From: Echinarachnius parma | Lineage: Eukaryota; Echinodermata; Echinoidea; Clypeasteroida; Echinarachniidae | Assembly: GCA_037951105.1 (NCBI GenBank) | Contig: JBAMJV010011005.1 | Location: 62,001 to 126,000, forward strand | Direction of reading: 5' to 3' | Length of the DNA stretch: 64,000 bases | Shown: piece after piece, positions 47,320 to 57,945 of the stretch | Layout of the letters: each line of letters begins with the position of its first letter | How positions within the stretch are numbered: the first letter of the stretch is position 1 | Translations under genes and position numbers: made by a program | Notes under the pieces: model-generated | The model's database searches: none | The model's input: the letters and a program-made list of their open reading frames with translations, nothing else | What the model was told of the DNA's origin: nothing

Positions 47320-47870
47320 AGGTACATCTATTCCTTAAAAAATGCAAGAATGGACGAGCGTTTGGCAATGAAGTGGGTTGAAGTTTAGGTTTCCCAGTTT
47401 TTCTTGCTCATAGACCAATACCCAATGATGTCATGCACTTCATAAACAGACAAACCAAGTGGCCTAATTCCGGACATTTGAAGGCAATGGTACTCCTTCA
47501 TAATGTGACCTCATTTCAAGACTTTAGATTTTTTAGTAGACAAGCAGTTTTCAGCAGTATTTTCCATATTCATTTCAAGACTGTGGGTACTCTTTCCAAA
47601 TGTGGCCTCATTTCAAGACTGTGGGTGGTTGATTGGTTAATTGATTTTTCTGAACGCATCCAATCAATTTGGATTATTTACGCCTGGGACTGCCCTTTAT
47701 CGTCGCCGAGATGCACATCCTTGGTTTGAACCTGGGCCGATTAGTGCGAAGAGCAGAGCTCTGACCACTAGGCCCGAACACCTCTTCACAGTCATGAGGC
47801 CGAGGGTACTGCTTCAAAGTGTGGCCTCATTTCAAGACTTTGGGTACTCCTTCAATATGCCGGAGCGGAT
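47320..47870. repeat. Degenerate array of a ~38-bp unit
   Basis: The phrase GGTACTCCTTCAAANTGTGGCC then TCATTTCAAGACT recurs at about 47488, 47585 (start), 47810 and 47845, and partly at 47310 (TTATTTCAAGACTGAAGGTAC). The 70 bp from GGACGAGCGTTTGGCAATG (47352) and GGATGAGGGTTTGGTAATG (47868) are also duplicates, so a larger segment was copied before the small repeats spread. Confidence 0.55.
47720..47785 (-). mobile_element. tRNA-like SINE head
   Basis: Minus strand: GGCCTAGTGGTCAGAGCTCT (A box) and, about 35 bp on, CCCAGGTTCAAACCAAGG (B box). Stems are incomplete, so it is not a functional tRNA. The minus-strand continuation to about 47635 ends in a TCAATTAACCAATCAACC simple tail, giving a SINE-like unit of about 150 bp. 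Confidence 0.55.
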
Positions 47871-47921
47871 GAGGGTTTGGTAATGATGTGGGTTCCTGGT
47901 TTCAAGGTAGGCTTCAAGTTT
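47826..47921 (-). CDS. Candidate terminal exon (low confidence)
   Basis: Minus strand: pyrimidine-rich acceptor TCTTTCCATGTGCAG, then two open frames. One reads SQKLSPKENLKPTLKPGTHI to a TGA; the other LSEAVSQGKLEAYLETRNPH to a TGA a little further on. Part of it is duplicated, diverged, at 47340-47400, and it overlaps a repeat array. It may be a real exon with a partial duplicate, or a repeat. Not recognised. Confidence 0.22.
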
Positions 47922-48034
47922 TCCTTGGGAGACAGCTTCTGAGAGACCTGCACATGGAAAGATTAAAACATGTTTAGAATACTATTTAGAATATTACATG
48001 TTTTTTGTTGCATTGTCAAAATTTACTATTAATG

Positions 48035-48258
48035 GCCCGGTCAGATATCAACGGATATCGGAAACGAATGCCCTACGAATAGACAATTTGCGAAATTAAA
48101 TTATCCGGTGATGAAAGTCGTCTCCATGGCTTCATGTACAAAACATAGTACAACGTACATCACCGGACAAGGAACGGACAAGAAACGTATAGAACGGATG
48201 GAAAATTTAGCTCTCCGTTTGACATCCGTTTGCGCAATCCGTTGATATGTGACCGGGC
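48035..48258. mobile_element. GCCCGGTCA-ended MITE, copy 2
   Basis: 224 bp, same length and orientation as 18597-18820, with about eight to ten base differences by eye. Terminal repeats GCCCGGTCAGATATCAACGG and its inverse with one mismatch in 22 bp. Confidence 0.8.
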
Positions 48259-48295
48259 TGTAAAGTGGTTCATTGACTTTGTCAAATCCAACCAA

Positions 48296-48555
48296 AATCA
48301 CTTGGTGCTTTCACGCTTCTCTTGTACCTTGTTGTTGGGCTAATGGTAACAGAAGAATGAAATCACTTGGTGCTTTCACACTTCTCTTGTACCTTGTTGT
48401 TGGGCTAATGATAACAGAAGAATGAAATCACTTGGTGCTTTCACGCTTCTCTTGTACCTTGTTGTTTGGCTTGTGGTAACAGAAGAATGAAATCACTTGG
48501 TGCTTTCACACTTCTCTTGTACCTTGTTGTTTGGCTTATGGTAACAGAAGAATTA
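48296..48555 (+). repeat. 65-bp tandem repeat, four units
   Basis: Units begin CTTGGTGCTTTCAC at 48301, 48366, 48431 and 48496 and end GGTAACAGAAGAATGAAATCA. Nearly identical (a few G/T and A/G differences), so recently amplified. Confidence 0.95.
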
Positions 48556-48646
48556 AATGGGTTTAGATTTTCCAAATGCCTCTCTAATTTTGCAGATATC
48601 TAAGATTGAATTTGAAACCTAAGAACAATTTGTTATTGTAGTCAAA

Positions 48647-48697
48647 AGTATCCGAATTTGGATACTTTGATCGTCATAGTATCCAAATTCGGATACT
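48647..48697. repeat. 19-bp perfect inverted repeat built of two palindromes
   Basis: AGTATCCGAATTTGGATAC (48647-48665), 13-bp spacer, GTATCCAAATTCGGATACT (48679-48697). Arms are perfect inverses, and each arm is itself an imperfect palindrome (GTATCC ... GGATAC). Confidence 0.95.
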
Positions 48698-49069
48698 GCC
48701 CAAAAACGATCAGGGATAAAACCAGACATAAATTTTTGTGTTTTCACTAGGTAAACAGCGTTCTTTTTCTATGAAACTTTCACACATCATTCAGAAGAAT
48801 TTTACAATGATATTGGTATATGATCAAAGTCTCAAATATCACTTTTGACAAAAGTATTATGAAGTTGATGGATCTCTTTATATTCATTATTGATAAGCAT
48901 GACCATGCAATTGAACAAATTAATGACAAAATGACAAAATGAATAAATCACCTACAGTAGCTTAAAATAAGGCATCATAAATGAACAATAATTATATATT
49001 TTTTTTTAAATGTGAAGTATCTGCATGAAATGGTCATGAATAGTGCATTATTACTCATTAGTAGTGGCC

Positions 49070-49310
49070 ACAAACAATCTTAGCTAAGAGCCGCCGCATT
49101 TCAAAGTCACTCTGCTAATGTCCCGTCAAGAGAAAATGATATAAAGCCCAGGAATGAGTCACAAGATATTAAGCGGCAAAAAAAAGAACCCAAAGAATCA
49201 CACCACAACTTGACGGACAATCTAATTAGAATTCAGGTTGAAATTTGACGAAGCACTTGTAAAGTTGGTTGCATTAAACATAAGAGCTATCTCAAATGAT
49301 GACTCATACG
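49070..49310. promoter_or_regulatory. Candidate conserved non-coding element
   Basis: Non-repetitive, with AAACAATCTT (SOX-like), TGAGTCAC (AP-1-like), TCTAATTAGAATT (homeodomain palindrome) and GATGACTCATA (AP-1-like) within 230 bp. No coding frame. Inference. Confidence 0.3.
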
Positions 49311-50702
49311 GCTCCTTAATCAGAAAGAAGATAATAAGGGTGTGAAAAAGAAGTAAAAAGGTGAGAAAGTGAAGAAGAAAAAAAAAAACAAAGATAGAAA
49401 AGAAATATTTTCCCGATTCCGGTGATCATTTGCATCATATACATGTAAAAGTGTGGCCTACTTATCGGTCACGTCAATACTTAGTAATCAAATGTCACTA
49501 TGTCAGTGCCTCTTTATTTAAAAATACTGCTGTTGTTGTTGTTTTTACTTTGTCCAGCATCTAGAAGTATTCAGGACTGCCCCTGTGTCCTATGTATACA
49601 TATAAATGTAAGCACATTTTTCAACATTCTGGATTAGTACCAGATTTGTTTGTTTAACAGAATTTCATTTAACCCAGAGCTTACTGGAACCTGGTGGGCC
49701 CTGTATTAATTCTATGGAAATTGTCAAATCTAGCAGGGGACAGGTTAATATATCGCCAGTAGATAAAGGGAAGTCAATTATTCAGAGATATTCATATTTA
49801 AAGTTTGGGATCCTTGTAGATTCTGTTAATTTTGAGAAATAAATATTCCAAAATTAAAAATAATAATTTTCTACAAATTTGGAAGTGTTTAGAGAAGGTT
49901 TCATAGCCCACCAAAACAACCTTATGCCTTCCTCACTCTCACCCGAAGATATTACCCACAGTGATATGGTTGAGCCCAATTCTATCAACATGAAATTTTA
50001 AATGTCCAGCAAAAAATCAACATAAGTTTTAATTACTACTTTGTCCAAGGGGGAACCATGTAAACCCTTGCAGGTCAATGCAAATTAAAAGTGTGGAAAC
50101 CCTGGGCATTTCTTCAGATTATATATTATGAAAAGTCTTTTTGTACATTACTTCAAGAAGAAATGATAAAAATGAATGCAATTGCAGAATCTTACATCAC
50201 ACTTTTGATCACTCCGTGGATAGTCATAGAAAACCTGCTTCTAATTTGTCAAAATTCATTAATTTCAAATATCTAAAGGAACTAGGGTCGAAACAAAGTG
50301 ACCTTTTCTGGATGAAAAAAATATAAAGACAAACACACAAACTGATTTATAATCAAACAAACAGTGGTATTATCTCTAATCCTCTACTGGCCCATATCCC
50401 AACGGATCTGCAAATCAACTGAAACAGGAAATTGGCAAATAAAAGAAATCATCCTTGAAGGTTCTTCTTGCAGATATCAAGTTAATATCAAGTGTCAATA
50501 AACGATGACACCACATAACAAAATAATAACGAAGACAAATTCAAAGAAAAGACAAAGTCAAAGAAAATACAAAGTCAAAGAAAAGGCAAAGATCAAAAAA
50601 CCCTTAGAAGATAAATAAGACAGACAACGTAGATGGGAAGAAGTAGAGATGATAATAATTACTAATCTAATGCAGGAAAGGGAAAACCCAAAATGGGAGA
50701 TT

Positions 50703-50755
50703 CTAAGATTCTCTTTCACGGGCGACCGAGGCAGCTGCAGTTTTAATCATGCGGA
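50703..50755 (-). CDS. Candidate terminal exon (low confidence)
   Basis: Minus strand: a strong pyrimidine tract (TTGTCTTTGCCTCACCTATC, then CCTCCTGGAATTAG) followed by a frame reading RMIKTAAASVARERES and TAG at 50703-50705. The frame also stays open back to an AG at about 50793. GC-rich relative to flanks. Too short to identify; may be chance. Confidence 0.2.
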
Positions 50756-51967
50756 CTAATTCCAGGAGGGATAGGTGAGGCAAAGACAATAGCCTGATAT
50801 CTTAAGTCATGCTCTTCCTTTTATCAGTCACATGTGATGGGTGGGGGGGGGGGGGGGGTGGGTGGTGGGGGGTAATTCCCCGTAAAAATTAAAAATGTTC
50901 TCTCCTCACTCCCACCCCCTTAATCATAAACACCTCTGCTGCGAAGAAGCATTAACAAAATAAACACCACCATTTTTATTTTTTGGGGGGCAAATGCATC
51001 CTCCTCATTGGAATCTGGCAACCCTCTTGTGCCCTCCCACCCCCTCACCCGATACAGGTATGATGATCCTGGCTATGCCGCAGGTTATGTTAACAAAAGC
51101 TGGGTTGATTAAAATCACAAACTTGAATAAGAGAGGGAAAGGTGGCTCCCAATGACGGGTATCTTCAGATTTTTTTCTCACTTTTTGTTCTTCTTTTTTT
51201 TCTTTTTGATTCTTTTGTTTAATGTTGTACAGTACATTATTATTGATCATTTTTATATAAACGAGCATCAATATGTAGTAATCTTTGCATATGATCAGAT
51301 AGGTGTAGATAAACCACCTAAAATTAACCACTTCTCAGGAAAATCAATGAGACTGGGGAAATAGAGACATAAAATTCATAAAATAGGGGCAGATCAAACA
51401 TTCCCCACCAAAAGGAAATATATGACAATTAAATGTGATAGGTATTTAAAAGGCAGGGCCAAATATTTCCCAGCATTAGATTTGATCAATAATCATTATT
51501 AAACAATTTCCTTTGAGATTCTGACATCTCTATACATTGTACATAGCCCACCAGGTTCCTGTAGGCAATGGGTTAAGAACAAACTGTGATTTATAATCAG
51601 ATCAAATACAAAGGGAGAATCCTTATGTCCACACCAAAGTAATTATAAGTAAATACACAAAAGTATACATCAAATATAATACCTTTCTATTTTAGAACAT
51701 GATGCTAGATGCCTTTAACAAAAAATTGTCTATTGATATAGATTTGCTAACAAAATGTGAAGGGACAGAGAGACCAGAGATGCACACTCGTTCACGAAAG
51801 GGGGAAACATAATTTTCATGAAAAGCAAACTCAGCTATATTTGTTCAAATTATATTCTAAGTCTAAAATAGGAACATAAAGTTCACCCATCCAAAACAAT
51901 TTGATATTGGTATAAAATCCATTGACCACAGCCAAATTATTTTCTTAACCAGTCTTGAATCATTAAT

Positions 51968-52545
51968 TCAAGGCTCCGCACTAACTTTTTTTTTCCTATT
52001 TGCCCATTCAGGCAATTAAAATCGTGAATTTTAAAATTTACTTGCTTGAACCCATTTGGTTAATTAAAATCATGAATTTTAAAATTTACTTGCCCGAACC
52101 AAAAATGTACTTGTCTGAAAACAAACAATTTTGTACAACAAAGAATATTAAGACAAAGTTGATTAAGTGCTATTCAGGTAGCTTGATAGAAATTGTATAT
52201 AATATGCTGATAAATGCTGAAAGTAGTAAGCACTTAGAGGCGCCTTACCAGTGTGGTATGTATTCCAACGACACTACAGGGTGTCTTCTTTTTTTTGTGT
52301 CTTTTTTTCGGGGCACCGGTTCCGAAAAAATGAAACCGGGACCCGATGGTGACGATCGGGAACCGGTGTGACCGACCGAACCGACTCAGCCTTACATAAG
52401 AAATAACATTTTCTCTCGTAGTTAAACAGACATGATAGTTGCCCAATCGGGAAACCAAACTAAACCATTTTAAAACTTTTACTTGCCCGACATAAATTTG
52501 TACTTGCTCCGGGCAACAGGGCTAGTGCTTGTGTCGAGCCCTGAT
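51968..52545. mobile_element. CAGGGCTCG-type MITE family D, copy 1
   Basis: Left TCAAGGCTCCGCACTAAC, right GCTAGTGCTTGTGTCGAGCC then CTGA, imperfect inverted ends. Interior repeats AATTTTAAAATTTACTTGC and TTACTTGCCCGA in direct copies. A GC-rich centre (52310-52390, CCGGTTCCG...CGGGAACCGG) is unlike the rest and may be a second insertion. Related copy at 59262. Confidence 0.5.
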
Positions 52546-52679
52546 GAATGGGTAGAAAAGATAGGTAGGATCTTAGAATCAAGCTTGTGTGAGAATGTAG
52601 ATCCATTTATCATGTCAACTCATTGTAACTCATAATATTTTGTAAAAATACATTGAATTGCTTGTAGGATATGTCAAAA

Positions 52680-53607
52680 CTAGATGGATCTTCGACTGCG
52701 CGCAGTCGAAAATTATGCCTCCGCTATGACGCGATTTTTAATATCAAGCCCAAAATAACGTGTGCACTGAAAAAAAATGTTCATATATATTTTGAGTTCT
52801 GTGACCTTGACCATAGACTCCAAATGTTGATGGCTACATTGGCTCCCAAGAAATATTCAGGTACCAAGTTAGATTGAAATCTGACATTCAGTTCTTGAGA
52901 TTTTGCCATAACAAGCCATTTTTGCATTATATATATTGAGTCATGTGACCTTGACCTTTGACCTCATGACCCCCCAAATCTAATCCAATCATTGCCACCC
53001 CGATGTGTATGTAACTCATCCCAAGTTTGAAATTGATCCATCAAATGGTTCTTGAGATATCGCGAGGATGCTTTTTTGCACATATATTGAGTCCTGCGAC
53101 CTTGACCTTTCACCTCATGAACCCCAAAATCTAATCAGATCATTGTGACCCCAATATGTACACTCATACCAAGTTTGAAATAGATCAATCAACCGCTTCT
53201 AGAGATATCGCGAGAACAAGGCATTTTTGCACATATATTGAGTCCTGTGACCTTGACCTTTGACCTCATGAACCCCAAAATCTAATCAGATCATTGTCAC
53301 CCCAATATGTACACTCATACCAAGTTTGAATTTGATCTGTCAACCGGTTTTAGAGATATCGCGAGAACGAGGCATTTTTGAACCTATATTTAGTCCTGTG
53401 ACCTTGACCTTTGACCTGATGAACCCCAAAATCTAATCAGATCATTGTCACCCCAATATGTACACTCATACCAAGTTTGAAAGTGATCCGTCAACCGGTT
53501 CTTGAGATATCGCGAGAACGAAAACGGGACGTACGGACGGACGGACGGACGGACGGACAACCCAAAAACATAATGCCTCCGGCCACTTCGTTGGCGGAGG
53601 CATAAAA
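52680..53607 (-). mobile_element. Rolling-circle-type element, family 1, copy 2
   Basis: Inverse orientation to 15616. From its 5' end: ATGCCTCCGC at 53603 with hairpin partner at about 53575, (CCGT)n at 53530-53560, then cores of 148-151 bp with GAGATATCGCGAG at 53504, 53353, 53202 and 53054. Then a single diverged portion, GCATAATTT/ATGCCTCCGC (52714-52723), palindrome TTCGACTGCGCGCAGTCGAA (52691-52710), and CTAG ending at 52680 against AAAA (TTTT on its strand). The 3' 35 bp are essentially identical to copy 1 while the cores have diverged. Confidence 0.75.
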
Positions 53608-54516
53608 AAATTGCATTCAACTATTTTGGAATGGTATATTAAAAACTGTTCAATCTAATTACTGGTTTATTCTGATTTTAAATAAGCAGTAACTATGCAA
53701 TCATACAATTATATTATTACCCCGGCCATTGGATACATTCTGCAATCAATCCAGCACACAAAGTGCACACACTTTCTACTCCCTGGGGAGCATTCCAGCC
53801 ACGGGCAACCTTTACAACATTTATAACATAGCTTCATATCATGTTAATGAACTTTGTCAATTCAAAGTTTGAAACTTGCCAACAGGAAGACTTTTAATTA
53901 TCAATCATGAGGACTTTAATTTTACTTCCAGGAAATATATAAATAAATGTCACTTTAATTCCTTTGCTCAATAAATACACCCATGACTTTTATTGAAGTT
54001 GCAAATTATTTCCACATGAGACAATACTGTAAGGAGGGACATTTTGCCAAAAAAAGGCTCACAAGAACCATGAGTCATTTGTTTATGAAATTTGCTTCAC
54101 TTTTATTTTCATGCAAACGATTACTTATTGACATAGCATGTCCACATATCTTGTCATCATTAACAAACTGAAACATTAAAAACAAGTAGAATATTATCAG
54201 AAATTCAACTTTTCAATTTAATAATTGGAAAATACTGACATCATAATTCAATAATTATTCCAAGGGTCCATTTTTTTATTCAAAACCGAAACCGTTTTAG
54301 AAGATTTTGGATACCTAATAGTTTTGGTGAACAAGCCTTGCCCTTATTTCAAAGTCAGTAAAAAAAGAAGAAAACAAATGTGGAAATAACAAACCTTCCA
54401 AACAGTGCATTAAATCATCAGATTAATGAACTCTAAAAATGATCATGTTGGAGACAAAGAACGTTTGGACCACCCAGAAAAAAATAAAACATAAAATAGT
54501 TTGTGGGGTACTAGAC

Positions 54517-55088
54517 CAGCCTTTCTCAACCTGTTGCCATGGCAACTCATGACCTTGAGGTGCCATCATAACAAGAATTAAGATTTGCAATCAATTTGAT
54601 ATATAGTTTTATGAAATTTGTTAACAAAGTTATCAAATTCATGCAACTTTATAGAATAACAATACAGATCATGAGACACCGCACAAGACAAAACATGTAC
54701 GTGTGTAATAACAGGTGTGTGTTAATATGTGTTTACATGTAGGTGACATTTAGGGCCTAGAGAAATTGCGCAGGAAAGGTTTCTTTTGAATAAACAAAGA
54801 GTACTGTAGTGATGACATCAAATTCTTTTGTTAAACCATATAAATGATTTTGAACAACTTGTACTTTGATTTGGGCTTTTTACTAGTGGGTTGGGGTTGG
54901 ACGATTGCCCTTTTAGCAACTGCTCGGTCACAAATGTCGGGCTTGCCTGACATTGTTGAGAGCCAATACCTAAATAGCAATATTTAAATTTGACATCAAA
55001 CTTGGTACTGTTTTAGACTTTTGTTTAATTGAGACTTTCATTCATACCTACAAAGGGTTTGGCGATTCAAAAGAGTTGAGAAATGCTG
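54517..55088. mobile_element. hAT non-autonomous element
   Basis: Left CAGCCTTTCTCAACCTG, right GAGTTGAGAAATGCTG: inverted ends of the CAGNGNTTCTCAACC type known from hAT elements. Flanks TACTAGAC and TTCTAGAA match at six of eight bases and fit the nTCTAGAn target taste of Buster-type hATs. 572 bp, no transposase frame. Lies 20 bp beyond the stop of the candidate exon at 55108. Confidence 0.75.
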
Positions 55089-55107
55089 TTCTAGAACATG
55101 GCTGCCG

Positions 55108-55187
55108 CTACATGCTGTTTGAGATGATGGGGATGACTTCGGCACTCAGAAAGCGGTCGGACGAGAGAGAGCAGAAGTCCTCCATCC
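55108..55187 (-). CDS. Candidate terminal exon on the minus strand
   Basis: Minus strand: acceptor CCTCCTCTTGTGTCGTTGCAG, then GG completing a codon, then MEDFCSLSSDRFLSAEVIPI, ISNSM and TAG (55108-55110). 80 nt, GC-rich with C/G-ending codons in AT-rich surroundings. If real, upstream exons lie above 55.2 kb or beyond the window, and the hAT element at 54517 sits in the 3' UTR. Family not recognised. This is the best-looking of the minus-strand candidates by acceptor and codon use. Confidence 0.4.
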
Positions 55188-55257
55188 CTGCAACGACACA
55201 AGAGGAGGAGGATGCGAAATGAGTAAGTGAGTAAATCTCAGGTGGGCTTAAAACATC

Positions 55258-56034
55258 TTTAGGGCCATTCTTGGTCACGTGCGTGACCTAAAATATGAAT
55301 TTTTTTGAAAAAGGATGCTTATATTTTAGTAAGTATAGGAGGTATGAAGATGTGAACTTCATATATGACTTGCATATGTTGAGGTCTTTCAGGTGTCACA
55401 GAAAGGATTTTATTAGGATTACGTTACCCAAGGACAGAGGTAAAATGGCATCGGTCACGTGTGTGCAAATGACTTTGCACGGGAGCATTTTTGAAGAAAA
55501 AAAATATAACTCAATTTCATTTTGGAAATCCTGTGAGATATGAAAAGCTAAAATGTTCATATTGGTATCAGACAACTGATATGTATCTGTAAGTAAGAAA
55601 ATGGTAATTATTTTTTCTTATCTCAAACAATTGTTTTTTAATGTATGTTATTATGTGGGGATGTCTGGGTCATGTGTGTGACATTTTGGGGTGGTCACGT
55701 GTGTGACAAGTACAATGTGAATGGAAATGGGAATTTTACAAATATATGGTTTAGATAGTAACATGAAGTTCAATTGTCACAAAGTTGGTATCAACATGTA
55801 CAGGAGAATAAGAGGAATAAGCTAGGTTGATTATTTTCTGAGTTAAGATTTTTATTTGAATATCGAAATATGTAAATTTATGCAAATGAGTAAGAAATTT
55901 TCTAAATTCAATATTGACATACATCTCATAAAACCTTGGACATTGATCTTTCCAATAATGGAATAAAACAACTGAAAAAACAAACTTAATTTTTTCCAAA
56001 AAAGTTTCACTTTTCAAAAGAATGGCCCTTTAAA
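55258..56034. mobile_element. Inverted-end element carrying repeated E-box motif
   Basis: Left TTTAGGGCCATTCTTGG, right AAAAGAATGGCCCTTTAAA. GGTCACGTGYGTGAC occurs at 55272, 55452 (partial), 55668 (CATGTG variant) and 55693. No transposase. The right end abuts the GGA repeat at 56035. Confidence 0.65.
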
Positions 56035-56195
56035 GAAGAAGGAGGAGGAGGAGGAGGAGGAGGAGGAGGAGGAGGAGGAGGAGGAGGAGGAGGAGGAGGA
56101 GGAGGAGGAGGAGGAGGAGGAGGAGGAGGAGGGGGAGGAGGAGGAGGAGGAGGAGTAGGAGGAGGAGGAGGAGGAGGAGGAGGAGGAGGAGGAGG
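56035..56195 (+). repeat. (GGA)n microsatellite, about 160 bp
   Basis: Some 53 GGA units with two or three interruptions (GGGGGA at about 56131, GTA at about 56155). Frames through it give poly-Pro, poly-Ser and poly-Leu on the minus strand and are artefacts. Pure purine strand: triplex- and G-quadruplex-prone. Confidence 0.97.
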
Positions 56196-56599
56196 TGAAA
56201 AAAGGGGAGCAAGATGGTTTAAGAGCATTTGCAACATTTACTCTACACATGACCTTAACATTTAAAGGGGCGGTGAAGGCAGGGCAGAGGCCAATACATG
56301 TGTATGTATGTCACTCCAGTTCAGGCAATTTGTCTAAGTATTTTTTTCTCAACAATCTACAAGTACCTAAATTTGTTTTAAGTGAATGGTATGAGGCCTT
56401 AATTGAACTATTCTAGACCTGAAGTAAATATTTCTCTACAAAAAATTCATTATCATGCCACCAAGAGGTATTTTCAAAACAATTCATCTCTAAATTTGTC
56501 CAGTATCTCCCAATCACTTCAAAACCACAGTGTCTATCCTCCATTCCAAAACAACAAGCTTCATATCTGCCTAGCAAATCATTTTCTCCTAGATTTCCA

Positions 56600-56860
56600 A
56601 TTTCCCATCCAGTTTCTACAAGGCATATTTGGATGCCGTAGGCAATGGGTTAAATCGTGTTCGCACACTCTCATCAATTTGGATGGCATCTCGGTTATCT
56701 AAACATGTCACAAAGGTGTCTTGGTAGGGCCCCTTCACAATAACAGAGTTCACAGGACCTTTATCAACCCTCACTGTTCCACAATCAACCCGGGCCACAA
56801 ATTATCAATCTCAGATATATGGCTTACAAGCAAATCATCTGCAAAGTCAACGAGGCAAAC
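56600..56860. repeat. Dispersed repeat containing the GTAGGCAATGGGTTAA motif
   Basis: GATGCCGTAGGCAATGGGTTAA at 56633 matches shorter occurrences elsewhere (4083, 6966, 8390, 51558). The following 170 bp are open on the minus strand for 60 codons, but no splice signals or family support exist. Confidence 0.35.
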
Positions 56861-57567
56861 GCAGAAAGGTTAATATCAGCTGCGTTTATTGAACTGCGAG
56901 AGAAGTGCAATAATAAGGGCGAGGTGGTGCTGATTGGATTGTGAACCCAAAGATATAATTTGCTCTGATGGAATAACAGAGGCTAGCACCCCCCCCCCCC
57001 CCCCCCCCCCCACCACCCACCTCACCCCCGGGTCAGATCTCGAACAGTTGTAGCAAGGCCTACTATTAGCTATTTGGGAAGAATATTGCTCCAAGCACTA
57101 CAAGTCAATGCCCTTTAATACCTTAAATTTAAGTAAGCTTTAATGTTGCACCTAACAGTAAGTTGTATTAATTCCTTCATGCAGCAGCAGTCAGAGATAG
57201 TTTGTTGGTTTAGAAACAAAAGGGCATTAAGTCACTTTTTGCTCTTAGGAGATTAAGTTTTAATTTTGGGAGCCTTGTGGAAACCCAATGAAGCTGAAGC
57301 TCTCTTTAATTTTTAAAAATAAATATTTCCCAATTTAAACATATTCCTTCTTTCTAGCCTGTTCCTATTCATACCTTCTCGGCTTCTCCCTACTTGTTTT
57401 AATGCACTTAACTCTATGTATCAGTAATGTATAGTTAGTCAGTTCGATATACTTTAACTCAAATATTCCCCAAATTAGGAACAATCATTTTCTGAAAATT
57501 TTGAATCACATACAGAAGCTTTTAACCTACAAGATGATATGCGGAACTCAGTTTGGCTAAAATCAAC

Positions 57568-57945
57568 TTAAAGGGACTTAGTAACATTGTCCAAATTCTC
57601 AAAATCCAATTGGAATTCTAGCGGTTCCCTCATACCTTGTTGTATTTGTATTATAAAAGCATGGGACAGGTTTTGGTTTTTCAAATTTCCCTTTCGTTAA
57701 AAAGGTATTTACGATTGAAGTGTTCAGATGTTGAATTATCCACTGGATCGTCAAAACCGTGTACAAGGTGAGTGCAATGAGTTAGTGAATATCACTTTGC
57801 ATTTTTGCTCATTACTCGGCCATATAACGTCCATTTCACTTGAAATTTTCACACAACACCCAGTGGACAGATCAGTTAACAACAGCATTGTATTAACCAC
57901 TCGTCACTTTTTGCACATGTCAACAAAGTTACTAGATCCCTTTAA
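57568..57945. mobile_element. TTAA-flanked MITE family B, copy 2 (intact)
   Basis: Left TTAAAGGGACTTAGTAACAT, right GTTACTAGATCCCTTTAA. 378 bp with both TTAA ends kept. Best reference copy for reading the interrupted copy at 59706. Confidence 0.8.

Larger units (their letters stand above)
48268..48890. repeat. Dispersed repeat E, copy 2, with internal expansion
   Basis: Same ordered blocks as 31793-32135, but the segment CTTGGTGCTTTCACGCTTCT is tandemly repeated here, and a hairpin sequence (48647-48697) is present that copy 1 lacks. Confidence 0.6.

Noticed and set aside
56007..56250. Open frames giving poly-Pro, poly-Ser and poly-Leu
   Set aside because: Direct translation of the GGA microsatellite.
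56616..56798. 60-codon minus-strand frame that reads like protein
   Set aside because: Lies in a dispersed repeat that shares the GTAGGCAATGGGTTAA motif and has no splice sites.
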